From: Hibiscus mutabilis
Lineage: Eukaryota > Streptophyta > Magnoliopsida > Malvales > Malvaceae
Reading direction: 5' to 3'
DNA: 64,000 nucleotides
Assembly: GCA_019671005.1 (NCBI GenBank)
Contig: CM033718.1
Span: forward strand, 22,076,014-22,140,013
Positions 21,769 to 33,577 of the stretch are shown here, piece by piece. The position numbers were made by a program, and so were the translations under genes. The number at the start of each line of letters is the position of its first letter. The stretch's first letter is position 1. The notes beneath the pieces are model-generated. The model saw only the letters and a list, made by a program, of their open reading frames with translations, had not been told where the DNA came from and did not search any database.

Positions 21769-23231
21769 ATGATGGACCAAATGTTCTTTGACTGAAGGAA
21801 GGGGTCCAATTCGAGTTTCATCCCGAGACTAGGCTAGGGATAGCCGAAGAAGAAGAATCATTCAAGGACTCCAAAAGCAGATTTTGAAGCAGTGTCAATC
21901 CTGGTGACAAACAAGATGAAATACAAGAACTAAAGAAGCAGATGTCCGAGATGATGAACCAGGTGAATGCTATGATGAAAGGCAAGCAGCATGTTGAACT
22001 CAGAAAATATTCGATCGAGGATCAGAATGTGGAACAGAATGGCCAGAATGTCGAGACAAACAACACCGTTAAATATGACAAATCGAATCCATTTGTGATC
22101 AATCTCAAGAAGTAGACAAGTAGCATATATGGGGTAGATACCAAGAGAACAGAGGCAAAACCAGGGGAAGCTCGAGAATCTAATGACATCAGAAGGCAAT
22201 ATCCTACACCCATGAGATACACCGAGTTACTTTCGTTGCTTGTCGAAAGGAGCCTTATCATACCAGTGAAGTCTGTACCAAGAAAACCCTTTTTCCGAAG
22301 GTTACAACGGTCGTGTCGGTGCAGCTACCACATAGGCGATTCGAGTCATCGCACTGAAAATTGTAGGGCCTTGAAGGACAGAGTTCAAGGTCTTATCAGA
22401 GTTAGATTTTTGGGTTTCGAAGACAGACAACCCCGATTCTACAGCGAGCCAGTCGTTGCCCGATGGGCAAAGTCGAAGGAGGGTCAATACCCAGCCTAAG
22501 GTTCGGGTAACACAGAAGTGGGTCACTCAAGCGGGATAAAGTTAGGAGTCAAGAATAAAAGCGTCTCAGAAGATGAACTTGCACGCAAGTGCGGCCAGCT
22601 CGAGCATGTGAGGCATGATCTGAGCATGAAATTAAAGAATGTACAAGACGAGTACCAGAAGCTGCACTTTGAATTCAAGAGTGTCGATATGGGTGACACC
22701 GTGGAAGAGTGGGTCAATGGTATGATTCAACTAAAGAACGGTTCAGAACGCTGGAAGCAGAAATGCAAGAATAGTAAGAATAAAGTCAGATCATTATCAC
22801 AGAAGCTGGAAGAAGCTGAAGGCCAACGCGACATTCTCCAAAGTGAGTTGGAAAGTAGTCTGGCCATGGAAGATATCCTGAAATCAAGTCTGCAGCAGGA
22901 AAAGAATAAATCACAAGCCTTTCAAATGGAAAACACAACACTCAAAGAACAGGTAGCGAGGCTCGAGACCTCTTTACGTACCAGTGAGATCCGTGCTGGG
23001 GCAATGACCGTTCAGCTACAAAAGGCCGAGCAAATAGTATGGGAGAAAGACCGGGACATGAAGATGGTTATGACTCAAGCCCGACAAGTAGCTCAACAGG
23101 TAGCAGATTTAGCCGATGCAGCAGCACCAATAAGCCAGAATATGGATCCAGCGTTGGAAATCGAAGGAAAGCTGACAGGACTGTTGAATGAGGTCAAGAC
23201 ATTAGGTGCCAGGGCTCACCGCTATCTGTAA
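21769..23231 (+). pseudogene. Zinc-module plus coiled-coil ORF of element A, broken
   Basis: The same ORF as in element B, with the double ATG start at 21769/21772. It carries a TGA at codon 9, an indel before 21942, a TAG after NPFVINLKK and a TAA in PA/GSGNTE. The MRYTELLSLLVERSLI block and the zinc-like CSYHIGDSSHRTENC are readable. The coiled-coil half (22518-23231, 237 codons) is fully open and closely similar to B's, ending in TLGARAHRYL. It would be structural if expressed. The better preserved coiled coil could mean later decay or selection on that part; two copies cannot tell. Confidence 0.75.
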
Positions 23232-23389
23232 AACCCTAATACCGGATGTAATGAAACCTTATGGTCTGAATGAAAGATGTCCTATAGGGACGAATCACTT
23301 GCGGAATCGATGTTTTATTGCATTCATGCATCACGTCCTTTGCATTGTTTAATAATTTTATCACCGCATGGCACTTCATCATCTAACAC

Positions 23390-24492
23390 TTGGGGTTCGA
23401 TAGCAGAATTAGTTGGAAAATGGAACGAACCAAAGAGTCAAGGCTTGGCCAGCTAGAAGAAAAAATTGAGAAAGAGCTTAAGAAGAAAGAAAAGATAAAT
23501 GTTTTCAATATGAGGGAACTCTACCTAGTCCCTGATTTAGTCATTCCTCCGAATTTCAAGGTTCTCGGATTTGCGCAGTATGACGAAACCATCTGCCTAA
23601 AGATTCACTTAACCATGTTCTGTAGAAAATGGAAGGATACATGAAGAATAAAGAGTTGTTGATCCACCACTTCCATGATAGCCTGACGGGACCCGCAGTA
23701 GTGTGGTATAACCGTTTGAACAGAAACCAAGTTAGGTCATGGGGTGACCTCGCTAATGCCTTCTTGGGTCAATACAAATATGCTTTAGATTTAGCACCCT
23801 GTCGTCAGTTTCTTCAGAATGAGAAAATGAGACCAAGTGAAAGCTTCAGGGAATATGCACTAAGGTGGCGATGTTTGGCGACCCAAGTCCAGCCTCCTAT
23901 AGCGGAAGAAGAGTTAACTCCCCTGTTCCATGCAACACTTTCTTCTCCTTTCTTCGATGTGATGTTGGAGAAGTAAGAAACAGATTTGAAGATTTTATGA
24001 CGATTGGATAGAGGATAGAATATGCAATCATAGAAGGAAAATTGGGGTCTAATTCTAAGGACCGAGTCGAAGATAAGATAAATAAAGATGGAGAGGTAAA
24101 TGAGTGTCACCTCCAGGGTTTACGTGGCTGTAAAAGAAGAAGACAGACTGACACCTCCAAGTCATCAAGGAAAATTCCTCAGACGAGCGCAAATTTGGAA
24201 GTGTTTGGAACATCTATCTCAGACATTTGGTCTCATCTGGTAGGGGATCACTATCTTGTTCTTAGGCCGATGAAGATTGCACCTGATCCTTTTGCCCATA
24301 GTTTTGACTCGAGTAGCACATGCGAATTTCATATGGGGGCACCCCACTAGGAAATGTAGACCTTTATTGGGGGAAATCAAGAAGCTGATCAATGATGGAA
24401 CTCTGACACGAGAGTTGATCCAGCAGTGGAGGACCAAGGATGAGGGGCAAGTCTACATAGTGCTGAAGAAGCCAGAGATGTCTCTACATTAA
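23390..24492 (+). pseudogene. gag: Gag of element A, broken by frameshifts and a stop
   Basis: The first frame (from MGFDSRISWKMERTKES) ends at about 23640, where one A is missing from the run that B keeps in its FCRKMEGY segment. A second frame (23629-23976) carries the gag core LTGPAVVWYNRL, SWGDLANAFLGQYK and SFREYALRWR and ends in a TAA where B has KSRNRF. A third (24042-24350) and fourth (to 24492) frame finish the basic region and the zinc-like C-terminal module. It ends with KKPEMSLH and a TAA that is also present in B, so this is the ancestral stop. It cannot make a complete Gag. Confidence 0.85.
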
Positions 24493-24872
24493 AAGACCTT
24501 CCTGAAGTAATACAAGGAATCAACTTTACTACATGTGGCCCACATGTGGTAAAGATCTTTTGTGATAGGGCATTTTTGTTGATTTTTATTCCAATGAAGA
24601 ACACATTTCACTTAACATATAATGTTCTTGAAAGTACATAGATATATATTTCCTCACCATTGTAGGACACTGGATATCAATTGCAAGATGTGACATTAGA
24701 TAGATTTTAGTGGGGTGTAATCTTCCCTACCAAACTCTGGTCAGCAAAGCGAGACTACTACTCTCTCGATGATGTTCAAGGACAAAAAAGCTCTAAATGT
24801 CAACCATGTAGAGTCGCTTGAAATTGAAATCTAGGTATAATCTTCTAGGTAGTAAATGAGTAAAAATAAGAA

Positions 24873-25377
24873 TTAAAAGAGAAAGAATTGAAGAAAAAGA
24901 AAGAAAGAGAAAAGAATAATAAAAAGCACTCCTATTTCGAAACCTGGTAATAGACTTGTTCGGATAAGAGTGTGGGAATTTTCGGGCACTCCGCTGAAGC
25001 GATAAGGTGGTGATACATCATCCAATTCAAGAAACCTTAGCTTCATGAGTGATGGTAATATTTTCAAATCGTGACTACGCCAAGTAACTTGGGGCAATGT
25101 TGTTTGCTCCATCGTTGTCCTCAAGACAAAAGACTGTGACGAATTGATTTCCTCAAATAATGATAAAAGCGTAAAAAAAGGAAAATGAGAAAAAAGAAAA
25201 AGAAAAAGAAAACGAGAAAATGAAAAAAAAGAAAAAAGAAAAAGGAGGAGAAAGGAAGAAAAAAGAAAATAAACGATAGCATAGGTAAAAACTCGCACCA
25301 CCCAGAACTCTATTCCTAGAGTAATATTTTTGCGCTTGAGTGGTCATACAAGCCCACCCTTTTTGGGGGCAGAGCAT
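24873..25377 (-). CDS. Possible antisense ORF of element A, counterpart of 2705-3187
   Basis: Two overlapping frames carry the counterpart of B's antisense frame: TTQAQKYYSRNRVLGGASF in one (25377-25153) and EINSSQSFVLRTTMEQTTL plus LRFLELDDVSPPYRFSGVPE in the other (25301-24873). A frameshift in the Phe/Ser-rich pyrimidine tract separates them. The normal-complexity part differs from B at only a few positions. No domain is recognised; it may be noncoding. Confidence 0.25.
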
Positions 25378-26459
25378 GTAATGAGAATTGAGAAATAGTA
25401 ATACTTTACAGCAACGCGGTAATCATGAGGATGAATCGAGTCACCAGGGAAGACTTTACATCCTTGAATTACTGAGTGGTTGAATCTAAGCCGCTCTTGC
25501 ACTTGATATCCAGAGCTCCTATGCCGTGATTTCAAGATCATGTATGTTAATCTAAATGATACCCTTCAGTGGAATACCAATCAACAAATTGACAAGTTAA
25601 AGCAACAAAGATTCTCACGTATTACTTCAGAGATAAGATCCAGAACACAAGGTTGCGGATATTATTGGAGCACCTAACCAGAAACGACCCCACAATGTAT
25701 AAGATGAAGGTGACGACAAGAGCGTATGTGTCAGACGGCTCAAGAACAAGAAGCGGGTTGCAGCTACGATGCCTTAGTTAGTTCAAGAAAGTGAAGGAAG
25801 AACCAGGAAGAGAATGAGATTATAAAATACGGGGACGGTAAGAGGTAAACATCAAGTCTCCAAAGAATTAAAGTTCAGAGGTCGATGAATGGTAACCGTC
25901 AAGAGGCAACAAGAAGATTGAGGTTAAGAAGCATTTTGCTCACCCCGATGACGAAACTAACAAATACTCAGAATGTTGGGTCAAAATAGTTGGAAGGTAG
26001 CCGAGTACGATCGGGTGGAGCAATGTAGAACATAAAGAATGGTAAGAATCTCTGCACACGCATGATATAGAGTTTTTTGGTGAAGCGGACAGAGACTCCG
26101 AAGAAGAAAGGCAAGTGCTCGTGCAAAAGAACAAGAGCGAGTACTCATTTAACAAAATTTGACAGAAATAAAGATCAAAACTGAGCGTACCACAAAAAGA
26201 AAGAAAACAGAGAAATCCGAAGAATGACTTTTCAGGACATAAGATTTTAAAACAAGACTAACAATAAAAAGAAAAAGAAAAAAGAGTGAGAGAAAATAAG
26301 GATAAAAAAAAGAAAAAAAGAAACAAGAAAAAAAGAAGAATAAGAAGAAAAAAAAAGCAATATATTGCATGCATCATATAGATAAAGGCATGTCAATTTT
26401 TGCTTGTTCCTAGACACGTATTTGAAGAATCGTCAAAGAATTTACTAAAGAAAAGAAAG

Positions 26460-27260
26460 AACGGCAGCCATAGCGGCGTGATGCCCAGATGTTAAATCCT
26501 TCGGGTCATCGGTAAGTCCCTCGGGCACGATGGTAAGTCCTTCGGGCCACCAATAAGTCTTTCGAGCATGGTGATAAGTCATTCGGGCCATCAGTAAGTC
26601 CCTCGGGCATGATGCGGCAGCATGAGTAGCGTGAGTCCCGAAAGAATGGCAGCCATAGCGGTGTGAGTCCCAGATGTTAAATCCTTCGGGTCATCGGTAA
26701 GTCCTTCGGGCCACCAATAAGTCTTTCGAGCGTGGTGATAAGCCATTCGGGCCATCAGTAAGTCTTTTGGGTATGATGCGGCAGCATGAGTAGCGTGAGT
26801 CCCGAAAGAACGGCAGCCATAGCGGCGTGAGGCCTAGATGTTAAATCTTTCAGGTCATCGGTAAGTCCTTCGGGCACGATATTAAGTCCTTCGGGCCACC
26901 AATAAGTCTTTCGAGCGTGGTGATAAGTCCTTCGGGCCATCAGTAAGTCCCTCGGACATGATGCGGTAGCATGAGTAGCGTGAGTCCAGAAAGAGCGGTA
27001 GCCATAGCAGCGTGAGGCACAGATGTTAAATCCTTCGGGTCATCGGTAAGTCCTTCGGGCACGATGTTAAGTCATTCGGGCCATCAATAAGTCTTTCGAG
27101 TATGGTGATAAGTCATTCGGGCCATCAGTAAGTCCCCATGGGCATGATGTAAGCGTGAGTCATCAGAGAGTAGCCGTAAGATATCAACAACCTGTTGAAA
27201 AAAAGTAGAAACGAGATAAGAAGAAGAGCAAAAGGCCATCGATAAGTCCTCCGGGCAAAA
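26460..27260 (+). repeat. 3' UTR tandem array of element A
   Basis: GCAGCCATAGCGGCGTGA-like landmarks at about 26464, 26648, 26814 and 26996 give units of 166-184 bp. Each is made of 25-30-bp subunits such as AAGTCCTTCGGGCC. It corresponds to 830-1615 of B in the other orientation. Confidence 0.85.
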
Positions 27261-27638
27261 AAAGCTTTAAAAAGCGTAAGATAAAAATGACCTCATAAAA
27301 AATAGAAAAGAGAAAAAAAAAGAAAAAAAAAAAAAAAAAAAAAAAAAAAAGAAAAAGAGGAAGGAACAAGCGAAAACAAAGGTTATATAAAGGAGAAACT
27401 TACGTTTTCAAACCCCTAGTGAAAGGATCCATATAGGAAGAGCTCTAACTCTAGAATCGCAAAAAAAGAACTAAAGGTGAAGAAGTTCTATACAGGGAGA
27501 ACTTATGAGCCTGAAGATTCGGCCGAGGAAAAGCGGAGAGTTCTAGAAGAACACGTGATTCCGAAGTCGTGAACAGGGAAGTCGGATAAAAATAAGTACT
27601 TTCGGTCTTTGCTTTGTTCTTGTTTCACAAAAACAAAC

Positions 27639-27651
27639 AAAGAGGGGCAAC
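27639..27651 (+). other. Polypurine tract of element A
   Basis: AAAGAGGGGCAAC immediately precedes the 3' LTR TG, identical to B. Confidence 0.85.
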
Positions 27652-30600
27652 TGTAATCACTCATTTTTATTCGGTTTGTAAATATTGTTAATATAATAGT
27701 ATAATAATTAATAGGGAAATATTATTGCATGTATACATATTACATTATATGTTTACTATATATATGTGATTAATGTGTATAAAATATGTGTGTAATATAT
27801 GTATGATTGCATGTATATTATAATACTAATGTATGTGTATGTGTGTCACATGTCACATACGCATTTAATAGTTTATATTATTATTAGGATATTAATTTGG
27901 TTATATTATTTTGTGTTATAAGATGCATGTATGTGTGTGCTTGGGTGTATGTGATATATATGTGGTTTATATGTGTATTACTATGTATTTTTAGTATATA
28001 TAATGTTTATATACTTATATTAATTAAGTGTGTGAGCAAATATATGTATATGTGTGTTTGAATGTTATATGGTATATGTTAATTTTTATGTATGTACATG
28101 GTTTTATATATATGTATATGTTATTATTATAGTATTATTATTATTATTATTATTATTGGGTTCAAAAATATATAAATAACTAAAATATAAAACCCATATT
28201 TTATAATAATCCAAGTCCAAGTCCACATAATATTACAAAAAACCAAAAAAAAAATAATATAACTTACAAGGCCCATTTTAGAAAACCCTAATATTTGAAA
28301 AACCCTAAAATGTTATCTATTTCTTTTGCAAGCCGTCACAAAGGAGGGCCGTTGGATCAAGATTTGATCCAACGATCCGTGATTGAATCTCTCCAAGATG
28401 ATCCATCCGCGCGCGCGTGTAATTCACTCCGGGTCTGTTGGACTTCCACGCGCGCGTGTGGAGACCGTTCATTCCCCTCCGCCTTCATATCTCAAGATTA
28501 GATGTGGCACGATCGCTCATTTCAAGATTCGATCTAGGCCGTTCATTCCCCATGCAATCACAACCGTTGGATTAGATCTCGATCCAACGCCGTGAGTGGA
28601 TCCGGCAGAGGACACCACCACCATGCCACTCCACGCCGACACCATGCTTCTTCACCACCAACTCAATCACACGTCAATCATCAAAAACACAAAACAATGG
28701 ATTATCATTATCCAAAAACCAGATGAGATATATTTATTTGTATGTTTTTTCTACCAAAAAAAGAAAGATATAGAATATGTAAACGAAAAAAGTGTATTAT
28801 CATCAGTTTTCAGAAATACAAAAAAAACAACGCAAGTCCAGTGGTATTTTTTCTTTCTTTTACTGCATACATATCTTTCAAGAGCATCAACAATATAAAA
28901 AAACAAAAAGAAGTCGGTTCTTACCCTCGTCGTCAACGGGTCTCCCCTCACTAGTGACAAGCCACCTCAGTTTCCAAAACTGAACATGGTGAACTGAAAG
29001 GAGATGGAGGTCCCTTTTGGTTTCATTTTGGTTAAACAAAAACGTTTCTTTCACTCTGTATTTGCTCAGATCTAGGCAAAATGGGGAGTCTTATTGTAAA
29101 TCTAAGTTTAGATCTAGGTTTGGTTTGAAACGAGGTTTGTTTTGGGTGTTTCTTTTGGTTCGTCGGCGCCGGCTAGCGGCGGCCGACGGTAGAGAATACG
29201 ACAGGTGGTCGCCAGTTTTTGGGTTCGTCTAAGGGTCGGGATGGTTACATTGAGAGAAAGATAGAGCTGGGTTATTATAAAAACCGGTTTTGAAAGAAAA
29301 TGAGGAAAAGTTTGAGTTTGGGCCAGAAAAAAGGGTTTTATAGGTATTTTTATTTTGTGAAATGGTGAAATTCTGTAATAAATCCCCCCGCGTTTTCGAT
29401 ATTTTCATTTTTGTCTCGCCGCATGGGATATTTACAACTCTGGTCCTCCTTATATTTCAAAATCGTGCAATCCAACCCCCGGATTAAACTGAATCAGTTT
29501 TTAGCGAAATTACCTCACCAGTCCCACCGTGTTTTTGAAGTTTTCATTCCGAGCTTGCCCCTTGGTACAACTACAAATTTAGTCCTTTTAGGTTCTGTTC
29601 GATTTTCAATTTCGTCCCTAAATCGCATTTTATTACCTTTAAATTTATGTTTCCTATTTTCGTTTCTTTTCATTTCATTTCAGTCTTTTTCCATGTCTAA
29701 ATATTCATGTTTATTTATTATGATCGTATATGTTGATGTGGCCCTTTTGCATTCTTACGTGTTTCTTGTACATATTTTGTATTCTCATATATGTGTTTAG
29801 TTTATGATGATTATGTATTTTATACGCCTGTTCGCTCGTTCGTAACGCACATATTCGATTAATATTTTAGTTGGCTCGAACACAACATGTTGTATATTTT
29901 AGCATGTATTGAATGTTTTCTTTGCTTTTAGGCTACGTGTTAGTATATTTTATTGGTCATGTATAATGTCATGTTCTACATATGTTACAATGTGTCTTAT
30001 TGTAATATGTATATTTTCTTGTAATATGTTTTTTTTTCATGCCTTGTTATTGTGATATGTTAGGTTTATTTTTAGTCACAAGTAGGAGTAATCTGTATGC
30101 ATGTATGTTTTAGAATAGTTTTTTTATGTTGAATTTGTTTTTTATTTATGTGTTAGATTAATATTTATTAATGTTAGTATTTTATTTATGCTAGATATGT
30201 TTTTATTTATGAGTTAGATTAATATTTATATATGTATGTTTTGGATTAGTATTTTATTTATGTTAGATTATTATTTTATTATGTTAGTATTTATTTATAT
30301 TTTATCGCATTGTATTTATAGTCGCCATATTTTAGGTTGCATAACAGATATATAAATTGTCAATGCGGTGCCCTTTTATCGGAGCGTAAATGGGGCTAGT
30401 ATCAGGCGTAGTGATAGTGGTTGGGCATTTACTCTCGGATAACGGGGCCTTTAAAATTTATTCGCAATTATAACCGAATTTTAAACTAATCGTTACTTTA
30501 ATCCGCAAAATCTAACATTAATAAAGCGGTAATTATTAAAGTACCAATTTTGGGCGGTGTAGGGTGCTATTCCTTCCCCATCCGTAACTGACTCCCGAAC

Positions 30601-30780
30601 TCAATAGTTTTCAACTCTCTGGTTTTATGGTGTCCGACCTACCTCAGTGGCCGGTGGCGACTCCTTTTATTTAAATAAAATACGGTATTTCCAAAACCCC
30701 ACGGATAAATATTTTTATATCCGAAAAATCACCAACACTTCGAAAACTCGTTTTTTAGCGAAAAGGGGGACATCGCTACA
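27652..30780 (+). repeat. Element A 3' LTR (3129 bp)
   Basis: It starts TGTAATCACTC and ends CATCGCTACA. It is collinear with the 5' LTR throughout. The best agreement is in the right two thirds (from 28735); the left third has several small indels, for example within the TTATTATTATT microsatellite near 28130. Confidence 0.93.
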
Positions 30781-31407
30781 ATATGTCTCGTCTGTTTCTT
30801 GACAGGTTTTTCCTTGCGGCTTGAGCAAGCAAACTTAGGATAAGCATTGTAGGGATTCGGCAAAAAGAAAGTGAATCATTATACGAATATTGAGAGCACT
30901 TTAAAAAGCTATGCACGAGTTGTCCGCAACACGACTTGTTGGAACAAACCCTAATGCGGTATTTCTACAAAGGTTTACTTCCGACGAAGATGATCGATGC
31001 GACAAGTGGAGAAGCTATTGTTAATAAGACTCCTCGTGTGGCTAAGGAGTTGAGTTCAATGATGGCCGCTAATGCCCAATAATTCTATCCAACAAATGAA
31101 CCTGCTAGAAGGGTTCATGAGATAAGTACTCATTCCATTAAAGAAAATATTGATACATTTACTGATATAGTTCAAACTTTGCTTGCAGGTAAAACAAGCA
31201 CAACTCGCTTATGCGAAATCTGTACCATGCCCGATCATCAGACAGACTGTTGCCCAATGCTACAAGAGAACACTACGGTATATGTAGATGTCGTTGGAAA
31301 CTTCCCAAGACCTCCCCAAAGGTGGTACGACCCTCACTCAAACACCTATAATGCAAGTTGGAAGGACCATCTGGACCTTAGCTCTGGGTCAAATCCTCAA
31401 TACAATT
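30781..31407 (+). pseudogene. gag: Athila gag, C-terminal part, after the element A insertion
   Basis: It begins with the right ATATG duplication and continues SRLFLDRFFLAA, then SIVGIRQKESESLYEYWEHFKKLC, RYFYKGLLPTKMIDATSGEA, a stop after MMAANAQ, and RVHEIS. A zinc-knuckle-like segment CEICTMPDHQTDCCPMLQE and RWYDPHSNTYNASWKDH follow. These are the conserved blocks of Athila Gag in order. A stop follows at about 31407, so the protein is broken both by element A and by point mutations. Confidence 0.8.
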
Positions 31408-31410
31408 AAC

Positions 31411-32326
31411 CATATCAGCTGCACCTGCCTATGCCTCAACAACACCAACCCAAAAGTCATCCCTAGAAGCCATAGTAGAAAGATTGGCAATTAGCACGTA
31501 AAAGTTTCAACAAAAGACCAAAACATACTTTCAAGAAATTGACGAACATATGTGTTAACTTACATTGGATGTAAGTCGTTTGGAATCCCAAGGGAAACTG
31601 CCATCTCAAACGAAACCAAACCCACAAAAGAATGTGTGTGTCATTACCTTGCGAAGCGGGGCTATGATCGAGTTCGGAACCAATAACGACACTGGCGGCA
31701 AACGCATAAAATAGAAAAATGAACCGAAACCACCGGTAGAACCGATAGTACCATCACCATATGTAGTTCTTCCTCCATTCCAAGGAAGGTTTACTAAGCG
31801 CAACAAAGAGAGCGAGGAAAATGAGATTTTTGACATTTTTTGAAAGGTCAAAATCAACATTCCACTTCTCGATGCAGTCAAAAAAGTTCCAAGGTCTGCG
31901 AGATTTTTGAAAGATCTCTGCACGAACAAGAAACAGCTCTCCAGGAATGAAAAGGTAAATTTAGGTGAGAATGTTTCTGTGGTTATTCAAAGAAAAATTC
32001 CACCTAAGTACAAGGACTAAGGTATGTTCGTTATTCCCTATAAAATAGGTAAGTTAGGCATTAAAAGGGCCATGTGAGGTTTAGGTGCTCCAATTAACGC
32101 TATGCCTTTATCTATTTTTAAGTTGCTTAACGCGGGTCCTTTGAAAGAAACATGGGTGGTCATTCAGTTAGTTGACAGGTCAATGGTATATCTGAAAAGA
32201 GTCTTGGAAGATGTTCTGGTAAAGGTAAATAAGTTGATAATTCCAGCGGATTTTTACATCATTGACATGGTGAATGATCGCTATAATAATTCATCTGATA
32301 TCCTGCTTGGAAGACCATTTTTTTAG
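31411..32326 (+). pseudogene. Athila protease region, catalytic site destroyed
   Basis: Readable blocks are LESQGKLPSQTKPNPQ, VCVITLRSG, INIPLLDAVKKVPRSARFLK, LCTNKKQLSRNEKV and VVIQRKIPPKYKD. These are followed by the retropepsin part: LGIKRAM, then a TGA (32075-32077), then GLGAPINAMPLSIFKLL, VVIQLVDRSMVYLKRVLEDV, IPADFYIIDM and DILLGRPFF. Athila proteases normally read LDLGAS/A here; the stop and the Asp-to-Gly change remove the catalytic aspartate. Several other stops interrupt the frame. Confidence 0.8.
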
Positions 32327-32937
32327 CACTGCACGAACCAAAATTGACATACGAAATGGAACACTCACCATGGAGTTCGATGTAGAAGTGGCAAAATTTG
32401 ATGTTTATAAGGCCATGAAATATCCTAATTCTATTCCAAATGTTAGCTTTATCGATATAATTGAACTATTTGTTGATGAATACATTGAGTATAACTTTTC
32501 TAATGAATTGTGCAAGGATTTGAATGATGAAGCTGATGTGTCTGTAGAGTTAGAAAGTGTTTCTAACATTGAGTTAAATTGGCGCCTAGAACATTCAAGG
32601 ACTAAAATTTTACCTTCAATTTTGCAGGCACCTGAGTTGAAACCACTACCAGAACACTTGAAGTACACATTTTTGGGTGAAAGAGATATCTTTTCGGTCA
32701 TTATTTCGAACAAGCTTTCAAAGCTAGAAGAGATCCGAAAAAATGCTTACGTGAATGGTTGAATCTACAAGGAAAAAAATGAAGGAACTCTATGATCGTA
32801 GAATTTCTCATAAGGAAGTTCTCAGTTGGACAAAGGAAAAAAAAATGAAGGAACTCTATGATCGTAGAATTTCTCATAAAGAAGTTCTCAGTTGGACAAA
32901 ACACATGAAGTGGAGGAAATATTTCCTGCAGAGCCTG
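32327..32937 (+). pseudogene. pol: Athila pol remnant with RT, RNase H and integrase deleted
   Basis: After a frameshift the 162-codon frame from 32274 carries TARTKIDIRNGTLTMEFDVEVA and ends with LEEIRKNAYVNG, a region that lies before the RT domain in Athila. Directly after it come two copies of a 64-bp unit encoding KKMKELYDRRISHKEVL, which resembles the far C-terminal end of pol. About 2.5-3 kb of pol that should lie between is absent. The element is therefore enzymatically dead. Confidence 0.7.
32771..32900 (+). repeat. Two tandem 64-66-bp copies in the Athila pol remnant
   Basis: GGAAAAAAATGAAGG...CAGTTGGACAAA is repeated with one base change and a difference in A-run length. The duplication lies at or next to the pol deletion scar. 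Confidence 0.85.
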
Positions 32938-33577
32938 TAGTCTAAATCAGGTCATCAAACTAACGACGTTAAACAAAGCGCTAAATGGGAGGCAACCCAT
33001 TTTCTCTTTTATTTTGTTTATATTTATTTTTACTTTATACTTTTTATATTTTCTTTTGAATAAAAATGCACATTTTTTCAGATTCGAATGACATTTACTG
33101 TGAAGCATTCTCGAAAAGGGGAAAGATTTAGAGCTGTAGTGTCTACAATTTCTTATTTGTTTGTAAATTCAAAGCAGAATAGTAATAAAAAAATGAGGGG
33201 CATTTTTGACCTTATGCGCCATAAACCCCACCAAACCTAATTCCCCAAAACACATTTGCATCCATAATCCCCTTTATCGTTCTTCATCTTCCACCATCTC
33301 GTATTTGTGGCCAAAACCCGCCACCCTTAGTTACCCAGCCCTTACCCCATTCGCACCTCGGCAAAACGAAGCCTCTATTCGAGCTTGCACCCAGCCTCTC
33401 TTCGCACCATAGCCAGTCCTTGGCCACTTCTATCACACGCCCCTTCAACCACCACTCATCTCATTTCCTTCAAAACTCTTCGCACCTCCCTACCAACCAT
33501 CGCACGTCATTTCTCTCTTTCCAAGCCGCCACCAATAGCCGGCAGCCTCTCATCTGCGTGAATCTACCACGCTGACC
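32938..33577 (+). other. Athila inter-ORF spacer
   Basis: It contains GTTAAACAAAGCGCTAAATG followed by GGAGGCAACCC at 32969-32999, a sequence characteristic of Athila elements just after pol. No ORF with recognisable content follows; the region 33200-33560 is C-rich, as is usual upstream of the Athila env-like ORF. Confidence 0.65.

Larger units (their letters stand above)
24493..27638 (+). other. 3' region of element A, no pol
   Basis: About 3.1 kb between gag and the polypurine tract. It aligns in reverse with 332-3634 of element B. It holds the antisense frame (about 25377-24873), purine-rich low-complexity tracts (25150-25270 and 26250-26360), the 3' tandem array, and a run of more than 20 A near 27318-27350. 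No RT, RNase H, integrase or protease motif can be read. Confidence 0.75.
18020..30780 (+). mobile_element. Element A: complete non-autonomous gag-only LTR retrotransposon (12.8 kb)
   Basis: Two long LTRs (3074 and 3129 bp) flank a 6.56-kb interior with a primer site, leader, decayed zinc/coiled-coil ORF, decayed gag, 3' tandem array and polypurine tract; the whole is flanked by ATATG duplications. No pol gene can be read. Organisation and sequence match element B, but A lacks the DUF7745-like ORF and has a different leader. This agrees with plant elements described as terminal-repeat retrotransposons with a GAG domain, or as large derivatives, relying on an autonomous Tat/Ogre-like partner. 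LTRs agree at roughly 95% by eye. Confidence 0.9.

Noticed and set aside
26460..27260. Regular repeats with spacers that look CRISPR-like
   Set aside because: The units are contiguous and variable, lie in the 3' region of a plant LTR element, and recur in its sister copy; there are no cas genes.
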